A DNA stretch of 64,000 nt from Seison nebaliae (lineage: Eukaryota; Rotifera; Pararotatoria; Seisonacea; Seisonidae): positions 1 through 64,000 of the forward strand of contig JALJEE010002181.1 of NCBI GenBank assembly GCA_023231475.1, read 5' to 3'. A program made the position numbers and the translations under genes. The notes under the pieces were generated by a model. It ran no database searches. It was not told the DNA's origin and worked only from the letters and a program-made list of their open reading frames with translations. Position 1 is the first letter of the stretch, and each line of letters starts with the position of its first letter. Positions 24,661 through 38,816 of this stretch are shown one piece after another.

Positions 24661-26062
24661 TATTTTCATTCATTGATTTACTTCTCTCCATTTCGTTTTA
24701 TTCATTCAGATTTCCTTTTTAGAAACTTCATCATTTATCATTCATTTTACTATTGTGTTATGAAAACATTAAGATTATTATTATTATGATTATATTTAAA
24801 CGCCTAAAAAATTAGTTTTCATTTCGTTCTCTAGTGAAAGTTTCGGAGAAGTAGAAAGAGAATCGTTCATTCCTTTCAATTCCTTTCGTATGAAACAATT
24901 CATGAGAGTTCCTCTTTTCTCCCGGTCTTTTCTCCTCTTCGAGAGTGTTTGTTAACAAATTATTCTCTAATTCTCATTCGTCACGACAAATATAAATATT
25001 TACAAATTAATTATAAACTAAAGAAACCTCTATGAAAAATTTGATTAAAGTCAATCTACTCCACATTCTGGAAACACTGAACATTTTCGTGAACTCCCCA
25101 ACAATTTGAACCGTCTAAGATTAAGAGTTACTTGTCGAATAGTTCCTGTTAGTTTCAAATATCATATATCTATTGAACGAGGGAAGTCTCTCCAAATTAT
25201 GTCAATTCAATTTGTTGTTGGGTGAGAGTTACGAATAATTTTGATTTGGATATCCAAACGATGATGATATTTAAGTAAAGGTTAAATGGTCGAAATTTTG
25301 ATGTTTATCCAACTTAAGAAAAGTTAATTTATTTCTTCGTTCTTTTTTAGAAGAAGAGTTGATAATATTTGCATATTGTAAGAAAACAACACTTGAAATA
25401 TATTGAAATTCTTTCCCAGAAAATTTTTAAGTTTTTTTCTCTTATGTGATTATTTTTCATTAACTCTCCTTTTTTTTTATTATGATTCTAATTTATTCTT
25501 TTAATGTTTCGTTGTATGGATGAAAAACTATATCGTCAGCTAATACAAGTACGTTATTTCATCGAATGTTGAAAATAGAGAAAAATATAGTTCTTTATAG
25601 CCGACTAACCCATCCTTATTCTCAACTACGACCATTGCTTCTTTATTTGTAGAAGGAAAATATCGAATTCTTATCATTAGTTTCAGTTGATGTAATATTC
25701 ATTGTTAATTGGTAGAATAGTGTAATGAATGATAATACAATGAAGGTTCCAACATAAATGTACATATTAGTCATCTATAATTAGGAGCAGAATTGTACTA
25801 TATCATTTCAGATGATATTCCATAAACATTCCGTATCATCAAATTATTCGTGAATTTTTTGGGGGAGGACATATATGTGAAAAAGAAACATATCGATAAT
25901 TTTCAATAACAAAATTCATGTAATCGTTTTTCGATTACTGTTAGACACTTCGTTAATTGCAAATATTATTCTCTTGTAACATATTCCGTTATTATTATTC
26001 TCTCAAATATCATTCACATCTGAAATTGTTTTCTTTATAGAAATATTGTTAGTTACTTATCG

Positions 26063-26096
26063 AGTAGTAGTAGTAGTTGTTGTTGTTGTTGTTGTG
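26063..26096. repeat. Compound (TAG)n(TTG)n microsatellite
   Basis: Four AGT/TAG units passing directly into six TGT/TTG units. Confidence 0.85.
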
Positions 26097-26669
26097 GTCG
26101 TACCTGAGTTTGTGCTAAATGTTACAATGGTTCCATTTAGTTAACGAGAACTTCTTAGGAAGGGAATCATAAATGGAAATAATATTTCCAACAAACGAAA
26201 TAATCAATGAACGGATGTGATGAGGTTCTTTTTGAATTTGGGAAGTTCTTTTAGTTTCATCCTCACAAAATGTGTTGGAAAAGACGAAGCTTAAGAAAAG
26301 AGTGACATGTTACGTCGTAGTAATGTTGAACGAAAGTGCTTTAGTTTCATCGATTTTTCAAAACTATATTTCGTGTCTTAACTTCGTTCTCTCCTTGTTC
26401 TCCTTCGAATTGTTTCGAATACGAATTAAATATAATTATATTGAAATTATTGGAGTGACATACGTATGTCCTCACCTCTTCGAGGTAGGAAAGTGATAAT
26501 GAGCTTCATTTCAGTTTTCTTCTTCTTTTAGATGACAATTGATGAATGAAAAATGACATTACTTTTTTTTCCTGTGAAGCAATTGAATTTATTTGATAAT
26601 TCTTCTTTCTCCTCAAGACATCGAATAGATGTGCATGTTATGTGATGTCGGTGTGTTCTTTTATTCTTT

Positions 26670-26709
26670 CGTCCGTTTGCCTGTCCGTTTGTCCGTCCGT
26701 CTGTCGACC
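26670..26709. repeat. Degenerate GTCC/GTTT tetranucleotide array
   Basis: Units CGTC, CGTT, TGTC and CGTC alternate over about 40 bp; CpG-rich compared with its surroundings. Confidence 0.6.
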
Positions 26710-29027
26710 GATTTCGATAAAAATAAAAGAACTGGAAGAATAAAAGAATTTTGGGAAGAAAGGAGGAATTGTGTTCAGGAAACATTTCCATTTCACATTT
26801 ACTTCCAACTGTAATTGATAGAATGAATATCGATACAAATCATTTTTGATTGAGGAGAATATATTGTACAAAGTAAATGTTGTCGATGGATTCTTGTCAA
26901 CAGGAATTATATGTGACGTCTTTTTTCTTCCTTTTGAATTTCTTCATGTTCCATTCCAACGATGTGTGACCTGTTTATGAACCGTTAATATTTTTCGAAT
27001 TATCGAATGATTTATTTATTCTTCTCAATGAAATTTCCAAAGGGATAATTTATGGAGAATTCTTCAGAATCTATCACAATAAGTCCGTACACTTCAATTT
27101 GAGAATTGATCAAAGAAATGATAAACATTTGTCGACGGCACTGCCAGTCGACCTGCCGACATAACTTACGCATTACGTGAGAAAGATGGAGCCACGTAAA
27201 GTCTCAAATTTTCTTTCCTTTATTTAACACTTTACATTCCCGAAAACTCGCAGAAAGCCTAACCAAATGTTTCTTCAGGCAATTTTTTTCTCCCCCTCCA
27301 CTCTTCATGATGCGATCTTCCTCATTTCTATATGACATGTAAATCACTAATCACTACTAGGTTTCTTTGATCATAATCATTCTAAATTTCCTTAATTCGT
27401 CTTCCTATGTTTCCCTTCCTTTCCACAAGAATGATTACTCATATAATTTATAATTAGAAATCCTCTGATCTATAAACAAATAATTATATTTAATTTGATT
27501 CTAATTCACTTTTATTAGTTGGATTCGTTGTAAATAAATATTTCTCCATCATTCGTCTCCTTTTTATTCCATTTGACAAAAAAACGATATCATCCATTTT
27601 CCAATAAATCTTCCCTCATTCTCACAATTAATCTAAATTTTAATTAATTCGAAACTAAAATTAATTTATCATTCTTCCAATTTCAATTCTTGTAGAGTGT
27701 TTAGATTTTAAATCATTCTAATTTAATTTATGGAATTAAATTAATGAAATATGTTTATGGTAATTAAACATTTTGAGTTTCGATGTGGAAATTTGAATTG
27801 TTTCTTCGAGTTTTAAATCGAAACATTCTCGTAATTCATTCCCGAGTTCTTTTTGTTTTGGAGGACGACAACATCGACGTCGTAGTTTGGCAAACAATTC
27901 GGACCATTATTCCTTTCATTGAATAGATGAAGTGTTTTTAGGTAAATTGTTTATATAACGAAGACGTTTGGGAGAAAGAAAAGGAAAATGTCAAAATGAA
28001 AGATTAGAAATAATTAGAGTTTAGAAATTCTTAATTCTTCCAACATAGATGTTTCTCAGTCAGTAAGCTGAAAGGAATATTCATCATTTTCAGTATGATG
28101 ATGAAGTTGTTTTCATTTAAATTCTCATTTTATTCAAATTTTCTTATTTTTTTTTCTTTTTCGAGAGAAGGAAACTTACAATTTTGGAAGAAGAAATTCT
28201 TCGAAATGGTAGAAACATGACTTGAGAGAAATATCAAGAAAATAGTTCGAAGGAAATATTTAAAAATTTTTATGAGCTTTCCTATTATTATCCATGCTTT
28301 CTTTCGCCTATAAATAAATTTAATTGCGAATTAAAAGCAATTTTTGTAGTTCTTTAGAAATATTTAGTGAAATTTTTATTGATTCGTCAAAAAAAACTTT
28401 TCAACTAAAAACGATTCTCCACAAATTTCAATACGAGATGGAGAGCGAATGTGTTAGATGGAGTTTATTTATGAGCATATCTTTAATAAAAGTCACATGA
28501 TAAAATGAATTCATTATTATCTTTATCGCAGATAGAGAAGTAGCGATTGTCTTGAATGATTTATGTGGAAAATAGATTGATATTGGGATGGAGCGGTATC
28601 TGAGAAAGGAAATTAAGGAGAATGAAAGGAGGAGGAACAGTTCATGAATGTATCATATTTACTTTTGTCAATAGTGGACAGCTGTTGAGGAATTAAAAAG
28701 GAATTTATCAATGTGTGGTGGAAAATTGGTGAGAAATTGAAATACAACAATCAACTGAAACCGCTGCCCCGTTAGCTAGACGAACCATTCAGTGGTAGCT
28801 AGAGATATGGTTAACTAGAGTTGAGTTTGGAGAACTGTATTGGAATGAAAAAGAATTGATGGATAGCATCTAATCTTCAATATCCTCAATGACATTTCCA
28901 TTCTCCCACCTAATTTTTTCACCTTTAAATTACTTCGAATTCAAAAGAAAATTATTTACGACACAAATAATGGAATGGAAATAATGTTGGAGGACGAAAA
29001 ATTTGGCAACTTGAGATTGGCTCTTTA

Positions 29028-29046
29028 GTGTTGTTGTTGTTGTTGT
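29028..29046. repeat. (TTG)n microsatellite
   Basis: Short TGTTGTTG run. Confidence 0.8.
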
Positions 29047-31938
29047 TACTGTTGTTAGGCGAATGGAGTATATTTCTATTCACACTCTTACGTATCTCTT
29101 ATGGGAAATTAGTTTTTATGTCTCTCGGTTTTTCTTCTTCGGAGTTATTTCGGATTATCAATTTCTTCTCAACTTAGTTTGGAAGAGGAAGGGCAAAAAG
29201 GAGAAGGAACATTAACTGGAAGTTTATGTTTATGCTATCTATTCTTTGATTATATCACATTAGAGAATTGAATCTTTTATTTATTAGAATGATAATTATC
29301 TTTATCCAATTGGGTATGACTTAGGCTGATAGTAGGTGTCGATTCAAAACATTTCTTCTTTCTTCCAAAAAAAGATAAGATTTAATTATTATTTTTCCTC
29401 TCCTTTCATTTTAGTATTTGATTTTAATTTCTTCTTTCGTCCAATCTGACGAATGAATTGTTGTTGTTCTTGTTAGAGATAAGGTAAATGGATTTAATTA
29501 TATTTATTCATTTACATCCATTCGATCTCCTTCCACAGATCGATAATTTTATAAACAATAAAATCCTTCTTATTCGTCAATTGATTATATATACATCATA
29601 ATTATTCTCCTTTTATATTTTAGTTAGTTAGTTAGATTGTTAGAGAATTGTGAGGAGACGTGTGAAGCTGTTGCAACAGATAAGTAAGAGGGATCTAAAA
29701 TGAATTCATATATTGACGACTGAAGTAAATTAAGACGAATGATGATATTACCCCCCCTCCAACAAATTTACATAAGCAGATGATGAAGAAAATGATTATG
29801 TATATATACATCAAATATTTGAATACGATATTAATGAGCAATCAGCAACGGCAGGTGCATACCAATTATTATAATAACAAATAACTGATAATGGCGAATC
29901 ATATCATTTACAAATTTCATCATGTTGGATTATTTATTTAAGGATAAATATATTCTCCCAATAAAACTGATAAATTTGTTTTAGTAATAAAAAAAAAATG
30001 ATAAAATGATGATAGTGATGATGCTGTCCAATAACTGGTCCAATTTGCTTCCATTCCGACTTATCATTTATTTGATCAATTTCATCATCAACACTCTCAT
30101 CATCAACAAAATGAGCGATTCGACGCAAACGGATATTAAGTTCCGTCCATCAATACCTGTATCATAACTTTCGGATGTTTCTGCTCTTTCCACCTCAACT
30201 ACTTCATCATTTTTCCATAGTGGACAAATCGTCAATCATCCAAGTTTAGCATTGTGGACAATTCGTCTATTGGAAATTTTTTGTGCATTTTAAGAAAATT
30301 TTCAAATACATCTTCTTTTCTCCATCTAGAAGATTAATAACATTAGTTGTCTATCTTACAATTGATTTCCTATTTGGACAATCGTTCATCGGAAGAATAT
30401 CATCATTTTGTCCGGTCACTCTTGTGCATTGCATTTCCTTCATTGATCTAGCAACCTTTCCATCTAAAATTGTAACTTTCACATTTTCTACTTTATCTTC
30501 CTATCAAATCTTCTTATTTCCCTTCTTCCCATACATGTGCATATAATATTCGGCGCTAATAATGCTCATTCGCTGCTTTTACACTTATTAAGATAATATA
30601 GACATTCTGGAAGGTGTAATAGTTTGGCTGCTGTAGCAACATCTTCCGATATCAAATACAAATATGAATGTGCTCTTATGTGATGATATAAGATAACTGT
30701 TCCATACGTAGGCATAGGTGGCAGAAGATGTTATGGAAATAATATCATTGCATGTTTCCCAATTTCGAATATGATTCTCCATATTTCGATAATTCGTACA
30801 TCATTCCTGAACTATTTGATGTATATCAGAAATAGTGGGAAGGAAAGAAGTGAAAAAGGTGAAGTCTTCTCCTTTCGATTTCTCCTTTCTGATTTAGTTT
30901 ATTCCTTTCTTTATAATTCGATTCCATTTTGCATGTATTCTCAATCGCAATTTTTCACTTCGATTTCTTGAGCAGTGTTTCTCATAAACATTAGAAATAT
31001 CGAAAATTTATCTAATCGAACGTTCCATCTCCGATTATTTTGTGCCGAAAGAAAATTGAGCGGAAATCGAAGCAATGAAGAAGAAGAAGAAAATCAATTT
31101 CTTCCATCTTTCCTCCAATTCCACTAGTCGTTCTTGTCTTGATAAGTTTGGTGGGAATACATGGAATTTAATAACAACGTCAATCTAATTCACCAAACGA
31201 AATAAAATAAAGATAATGATATCAATGTGTTTTATCTTAAGTTAATTAATCTGTACATCATTCAGCTTATCAACATTCTCCTCCACCGTTCACCATTTGT
31301 ACAGATGCACATATTCGCCAAATGTTGTTCGGACTGACTTGTCTTACCAAGTATTTTCTTTTCCATTCAGACGCATCTTATCAAACACTGAAGTGCGCAT
31401 ATAAACATTATAATTTCGCTGCCTTCTTTTTTTTTCATTCCAATCTTTCCTTTTCATTTCGTCCTGAATGGTAATGGAATTTAGAGTCGACTCTAATTCC
31501 GACCGAATCTTCCGCGACATTTCTGATTGTTTCTTTACTTTTTTCCTTTATTTCTCCTCTTTTTTATTTCCTTCTTTAGAGACGAAGCAAAATATTCCTT
31601 ATCATCATCGCCATCGTCACTACAGTGTTGGTCCAATATCTTTTATCTGTTTATCCACTTTATCCATTGATAGTTCTCAATTATTTTCATTATTTATCCA
31701 ACCAATTCCTTATCTATTCAATTAGATGTGTGACGATTGACAATCCTCCAATGTGTATGAGAATGTTGTGCGTGTGTTTTTGTGCATATATTTGTGCATA
31801 TATTTGTGCATTAATTCCGTGTCTAACTCAACATGGACATATGAATGGAAGAAGTATTATTAACTACACTAACATCGATATGGTATGATTAGGAGAAGTA
31901 TATTCCACATTATAATTATATAGATTATGGAGCATCAA

Positions 31939-31987
31939 CATGCAGATTATGTAGCGAGGTATATCCCCCCTCCCTATAATCTGCATG
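31939..31987. repeat. Perfect 12-bp inverted repeat (hairpin)
   Basis: CATGCAGATTAT (31939-31950) pairs perfectly with ATAATCTGCATG (31976-31987) around a 25-base loop that holds a C-rich run. It could form an RNA or DNA hairpin. The stem is too short for a classic microRNA precursor, and there is no sign of a gene. Confidence 0.6.
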
Positions 31988-32304
31988 GACGAGGGAAAAA
32001 GGAGAATTTTTAAGAAAATAAATACTTGTATGATCATCTCATCTCATTATCGGTACTTATCTTTTTCCTTTCTCTACCTATATCTGCACTCTTCCTCTAA
32101 AATGATTACCATCGAAACAACATTTATTTCATTTGCTTATATCCCGACTAATTGGAACCGATACATTCGTCAAGTATCTAACGTTGCCCTTATGCTTTTC
32201 GAGAGAGGAGCCGGAAGGTTTTCCTACTTTATCAATAAATAATATTCCAACCATTTTATTCCTATTTCGTTCCATACCGCAGGCGATCAATATAGAATCT
32301 TCTC

Positions 32305-32344
32305 CTTCTTCTTCTTCTTCTTCTTCTTCTTCTTCTTCTTCTTC
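32305..32344. repeat. (CTT)13 microsatellite
   Basis: About 40 bp of perfect CTT repeat. Confidence 0.9.
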
Positions 32345-33736
32345 ACCTTTTATTCCATTTCTTTTATTCCATCTTTTTTTTCCGTAATTCTTTTATTCTT
32401 TTCAATTTGTTCATATCCAGCTCATCTCCTCCGAACATCATCTCCGTATCCATTGTCCTTCTCAAATCTAAATCCCCCAAATAAGCTCTAAGTAATGGGA
32501 GAATGTGGAATTGAATTAATTTAAAATAAGTAATCGAGTTCACTTTAACAACAACAATTCGAATAAAGTAATCGCTGAGGTATAAAAGTTCATATTTTCA
32601 GAAGTAGATAATAATTTATGGTGCGGAGGTGGAAAGATAAGGAGGAGGAATTCTTGTTCTTTTTATGAGAATTTAATGGTATTTCTGTTAAAAATGAATT
32701 ATCCGCTGAGTCGATTTATAGCATTAGTTGCCTTCCAAGTTAACAAACTAATTTGATGGAGAGACTTCCAACAAATTTATAATTACAATACTAACTCATT
32801 TGTTTCTCATTAATCTCTTAGTATTTCTCATCATTAACATAGTTTCCATAGTATTCTATTTACCAATTTAATTCCACTCCACTACATATCATCATCATCA
32901 TGAACTTCCAGAGATCGAACTGACACAATCATCCATCAAATTGAATTCATATGAGATGCATGTGGATAAATGCACCTGAAATCACATGTCTTCCGTACCG
33001 TTTTCCTCCCGAAACATTTTATCTTCGTTTGCGTTTTATTTAGAGTTATTATGTTCAGATAAAAGAGCAGGAAATGCCTTGTATTTTAGGACAGAAAAGT
33101 TGAACTGCAATATCTCCTTTTATTTACTTTCGAAAAGGAGAAGCTGGAGAAAGTTAAGTCGGAGGAATGATATGTGGATAAGAAGAGATGGAGTAAAAAT
33201 GATCTAATTTTTAAATGATTAATTGAAATGATAATATGTTACATCATTCTAGGCCACCATCACCATTACCATCAATCAGTATAATAAAGATAAGAAGTAG
33301 CAAAATGATGTAATTGGGTGGATGAGGACGTAGCTGATTATTTTTCCTTTCACATAACAACAATAACAACGTAAATGATAAGGAGTTCGAATGATGATGA
33401 TATCGGCCAGAAATGTTTATTTACATTAAGGTTGATGTTGATTCATAAGCAACACTTCACCAGAATTCTTCTTTTCTCTCCTTTTCTTCATCTATTAGAT
33501 TTTTGGTAGTCGATATTCTATCGACATTTATTTTATGAGAGTCATCATGTACATCCTTCAAATGATTTCTCTCACAATTCTATCGGGTACACTCGATTGA
33601 TTGTCTCATTCTCGCTATTGTAATTCCGGAATAAAAGTGAATGGATAGCGAGTGAATATTCTCTTTCACTTCTAAATGAAATTTAATCAGTTATTGATTT
33701 CTCGTAGGAAATCAATTCTTTCCATTCGATTCCTTT

Positions 33737-33762
33737 CGTCGTCGTCGTCGTCGTCGTCGTCG
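33737..33762. repeat. (CGT)n microsatellite
   Basis: Perfect CGT run of about 26 bp; notable because each unit carries a CpG. Confidence 0.9.
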
Positions 33763-35529
33763 GTTGGAAGAGAAATTAATGAAGTAGAAATTCATTTTTC
33801 ATTTTTCTTTCTCTCCTGACAATCCATCAACAGTAGATTATAAGTCAAAATGTGAAGATGATATATCAGATGATTCTCTCTTTGATCATTTAATTCACTT
33901 ACTTACTTCTATCGAGTCGACCGCAACATCATCTCAACAACATGCCTCTCATTCCTAATCTTCTTAACTGCAATTCCAAATTATTTCTTCTCAAGATAAA
34001 AATTATTTCCGGCTATCATTCTCCTCAAATTTCTCCATATTTGATCCATCTTCGATTTATTGATCTTTCAATCTCTTCCATTCGAATGTTACATATAAAT
34101 GTAAATGTTTTGTAGTGGCATTTATCCTTCTTCCAATGTGCATCTCCTCCAAACACATTTCCGTCGATTCAGAATAGAATGCTCTTTACATTATCTTTCT
34201 CCATCCTCCTAAATTTTTCTAAATGAGAAAATTTCGATTGATATTTGGGTGATGTGATTTACAAGATTTATATTAGAGTTCCATTTTATTCCGATTAAAT
34301 TTGATCATAATAAAATGAAGCAGAACATATTAGTCGAACATAGTATATTCAACATACTCGAACTTCACCTCCATTTTCTTACCATTCATTCACTTCTCAC
34401 TTATGTTCATTTATAGTCTGAGGAGGAATCCAACAACATCTCTACAGAGCCACACTCCCCAACACAATACACATGTCACACACAAACACATAACACATTC
34501 ACACATACACACATCTCTACACACAGAAGGGACACACCAACGAAAGTAATTGAGAAGAAGAAACTGAACGAATTTCTTGAGTGTTCATTGTAGAGGGATG
34601 GAACAGAATAATAAATGAGGGACGGTAGACCTATGACCAGTGTAGTAAAAGAACCTCCTCCACCTCGTCTTCCATATCCAAGAGAAATGTTTCGCTTCTT
34701 ACTGTGAATTTTCATTAAACTGGAATTTTACTAAAGAATTCTAATCGAATGTTCTATTCTTTGAGGTATATTATTGTTGCTCTAGCTTTTTCTGCCACAA
34801 ATAATTCCAATACGTTTAAAACGAAGAATAAACAGTTTATGAAATTCGTTTTAATGAATCGTTAATCGATTCCATCTGATTGCATTTCTATAATTAATTA
34901 TTTACATTTCTCTTATTTTCCTATTGTTCGTTCACTTTGTTCACGTTCGTCCCTCCTCCTCCTCTTCGCTGGACGTTTCTGAATAAAATTTCATTTCAAC
35001 TAAACAAATTTCCTCATTTCACTTTTCCTCATTATTCCTCCCAATCGATACATGGTAGTTTATTATGAAAAAGTCTTCATTTATTGTACGTATGAAGAAA
35101 AAAATGGAGAATCAATTCAATTAGAAACAAGTACAATTGAAAATTAAGTGGATCTTCACATCAAAAGAATTCTTCATAACTTTAACCTACAATCTTTTTT
35201 TCTGGTGAATTTTTTCTTTCCAACTTCATAAATTCCCCAAAAAATTCCAAAGAATTTTCACGTTCATTCCAACTCTCTCAACTTCCAACGTCATTACTTC
35301 TTTTCTGTGACGCTTTTTGGCAGGTACTAGTTGTTGTTATTGTTGTTGTAGATGATTTATTAAGAGTCGAATGAGAGATACATCTTTTCTCTTCATATAT
35401 CAATTAGAATATGATGGAGGTAGGTTTCGAAAAGGAAATTTCACCAAAAAAATTTTTCTTTTTTCGAAAATTTGAGTCTGGTGAATGAAGTGACGTAGTT
35501 GCCTGACCAGAACGGTACGATTGATTCGC

Positions 35530-36530
35530 ATGCCATCAAACATCAATGGAGAGGAGGAGAAGGAGAGTAGAGAAGGTAAGTCGTTGGATGAATGAAATGA
35601 ATTGAGAGAATTTATTTATTTTCTAATATCACCATGTCTGATTCCATTAAGCTTGCTCGATTGATTCTCATCAAATCAGTCGTCTGTGAACGATGTCGAG
35701 AGCGACGTCATGCATAGTTTACTATTTAAATTAGCTTCTTATCCTTGCCAATAGACGACAGCTGTACATTCTTTGAAAATTTCCTTCTTTCTTTATACTA
35801 ATTGTTCGTGGCAGCAGCGGCACCATCACCAGACTCTTCACATTCATTCGTTGTCGAGAGAAGAATAAGAATTGTTTAATCTCCGACTCATTGTAACGAA
35901 ATTGATTGATATCATGAACTAGATGGATGTGATAATGTTTCCATTTGATATGAATTTTCATCAGATTTCCATCAAATTTCATGTCAATTAATTTTATCAA
36001 ATTGATCATTGATCAGAGGAAATTGATATGAGTTATGAGTAAATAGACATTCGTTCTCATCATTTATTTACAGATTATCCGTCATATTCATCTCTCGATA
36101 ATCAATCATCGTCGTCAGTTTGTCGACAGTCTCCTACTTTCTCACCGGAACATTTTCTATTTATTCATGTCGTTATGGAACATTTCTTCCGAATCATAAA
36201 AATTCCTTTTTTCTCATCTTCCATTTTTTTTCTCCATCATTATCTTCATTCTCCATTTTTGAGATGAGATAATTTTCCCATTTCTCTCACATTCTTTCTC
36301 ATGATGAATCCGTTCCCTAATAAATTATTGGCTTAGATGTACGAGTGAATATTGAAGATTCTCATAGATCATCTTCTCCATCGATGAATGAAAAATATTT
36401 ATATAAATATTTATTGGAGAGAACATCGAAAAAAAATTTTTTTTTTATATAAAATATTTTTTTCTCATCTTCAATTAATTTGTTTGACGATATTCTTCAC
36501 TTTCTTCTTCTTCTTCTTGTTCTTAAGCAG
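35530..36530 (+). promoter_or_regulatory. Candidate capicua leader exon and first intron
   Basis: A segment ending at the strong donor GAAG|GTAAGTCG (intron from 35576) and a textbook acceptor (long CTT-rich tract then AAGCAG, ending 36530) bracket a 955-bp intron just upstream of capicua. The ATG at 35530 opens 15 codons (MPSNINGEEEKESRE). After splicing the frame stops 7 codons later, so it would be an upstream ORF rather than part of capicua. An alternative isoform with its own N-terminus cannot be excluded. Confidence 0.4.
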
Positions 36531-36825
36531 ATCTCCCCATGTCTGAATGAGCTGCCAGCAATTTTTTATAAAACATTTCGTCGAATGGAGTGCGAACGTT
36601 GAACCGTGTGACTGGGGGAGACTCAACTCTTGATTCGATGTGAAAATAATATTTTTTATTTTTGTTCGAAACAATCAATCCAAATTTGACGAAGACTACG
36701 AAGACGACAACGACAATTATCGGAAGAAGAACGAGAAGAAGATCGGGATGAGTTAAAGAGAGATTGTGAAGAGATTGTGTAATAGAAAGAAAACGATTGA
36801 GAATCCGAGTGAAATGGCCGAATAA
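36531..36825 (+). promoter_or_regulatory. Capicua 5' leader with an abutting 3-codon uORF
   Basis: Predicted second leader exon. ATG-GCC-GAA-TAA at 36814-36825 is in the capicua frame and its stop touches the capicua ATG at 36826. The in-frame TAA also shows that the open frame cannot extend further upstream without splicing. Confidence 0.45.
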
Positions 36826-38784
36826 ATGATGGCTCGAAAAGACGATGAAGGATTCCGATGTCCGACGACAAATAACAATTACAATTTGATAACATCGCCG
36901 GTGACGACGCTACAATCAGTCAAGTTGGTGAATTCGTCGACGGATTATTCGCTTGGACCGATGATCGGATCATGTAAGAATAACGATTCGATGATTGTAA
37001 AGAATTTGATTGAGAAGGAATCGAAGAGGAAATTTCAAACTGATATTCCGGTGAGGCTTGATAACCAACTCCAATATACATTCCCAAAAAAATCGAATAC
37101 TGGTGACGTTTATTTAAATGAGAAAGAATTTAATATTCTTTCCGCACCCTTATCGGACTCATTTCATCATCATCATCAACAACAACAAGCACAACAACAA
37201 CAACAGCAACATTATCAACAACCGTTAAGAAGAATTAATAATAAGATGAGTTGTGAATTGAATAATCAATTGACGATGAACGATCAAATAATTAATCCAA
37301 CAATTTATTCGATTAATCAACAACAAATTTTATCGTCATCCGAATCAGCCGGTCTACCACCGGAACAAATGAATATTTTGTATTCGAATACGATGTTTAT
37401 GGATTACTTCAATAAATTCCCAGGAACGATCGTACGTTCTATTGCCAACAATTGTACGAGTCCAATAACGACCAATATTTCACCATCAACACCATCCGGA
37501 AGAATGATTAGTGGAAAATCCACAATTCTACCATCAACATCCTTACAACATCGACTCATCAATTCATCATCAATGTTGGACGATATTATGAAACAACAAC
37601 AACAACAACAACAAAGACAAATTGGAAGAAGACCATCAGAGATTGATAAGGAATTCGAAGCGAGTATTTGGCTGAATGAATCGGTATTAGTTGCAGTTCC
37701 ATTGAATGTCAAATTACCATCGAACGGTTTGATTAATGAGAATGTTTTGTTGTTGGGGACATCGATATATTTAGCAGGACACATCGAACATTTTCAACAA
37801 ATGGAGAATGATGGAACATATCGATTGACAATGAAAACGGGAGATACGAAGGAATTAGTGACAAGAAATGATGATACTTCCTCCATCTCCTCCAGTTCCT
37901 TTAACACACATATCGTCAATAATTATCATTATGTATTGAATGATCAAATGTATCGATTACCGATCTGTTCGCGATTAGGTGTAATCAGTATTTGTATGAT
38001 GAAAGAAAATCCGAAGAAATTCATTCGAGTTCTCGTTAAACATACGTTGGAAAGTTTCACCAAATTATTGATTAGTGAAGACGTGAAATCGAATGTGGAC
38101 GATCATTTGAATACGAGCAAATCGAACTCGACTTGCTTACAAATCATGAAGTATACGATGTTGCTCCATAATGGAATGAAGAATTATTTTAATCAGTCTA
38201 TGAATGAACATCGCTCGTCTACCACCTCTCCCGGTAACAAGAAGTTGGGCGGCGGCGGCGATGAGGACGATGATGAAGATTTTGTTTTTAAGAAAACATT
38301 CTATTTGCCCGGTTCGTTTTTCTAATAATCTTTCAATTCTAATCATATCTTTCAATTCCGTTTGTGCAGGTACTTTAGAGAATGTGGAGGCTAGTCAAAA
38401 AAGTTATCGAGTCTATCTCGATGTCATGAACATCAATAGCAACGAGAGAATTCCATTAAATTTTACGAGGAAAAACATCTTTCTCCTAATTCTTCCATGG
38501 CACGACGATCTTCAAGCGCCTCTTCCTATTTTCGATTCATATGAAGAAAGTATTTCCGGTATTCGATCATCATTCGATACAAGAAGTTTCGTCTCCTTTA
38601 TCTCAAACTCATATTATTATTCTTCGTTTTATAGATATTCAACAACCTGAATTAATAATACCCGAACAAAGAAAAATAACACGACAACATATCACTCAAC
38701 AACAACAACAACAACAACAACAACCACCACCACCACCACCAATACCACTACCACTACCACCACATCATCATCAACATCATCTTC

Positions 38785-38816
<32 letters not shown>

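Larger units (their letters stand above)
20701..35529. other. Gene-poor region, right part
   Basis: Nearly 15 kb with no supported gene. The longest open frames come from microsatellites or T-rich DNA. Local oddities are a GC-rich patch at 24421-24440 containing GGCGGGCCGTCG, a patch near 27130-27200 with two GTCGAC sites, a purine-rich sub-region 28430-29230, and a hairpin at 31939-31987. Strong isolated splice donors such as 21785 (minus) have no coding exon beside them. Confidence 0.5.

Noticed and set aside
24600-24665. Hairpin potential of the AT run
   Set aside because: Any (AT)n folds on itself; no evidence of function.
26528-26871. Open frames with RTDGQTDRQTD-like repeats
   Set aside because: They are translations of the degenerate GTCC tetranucleotide array on the opposite strand.
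37404-37784. 126-codon open frame on the minus strand
   Set aside because: Antisense of capicua exon 1; its Cys run is the complement of a poly-Gln tract.
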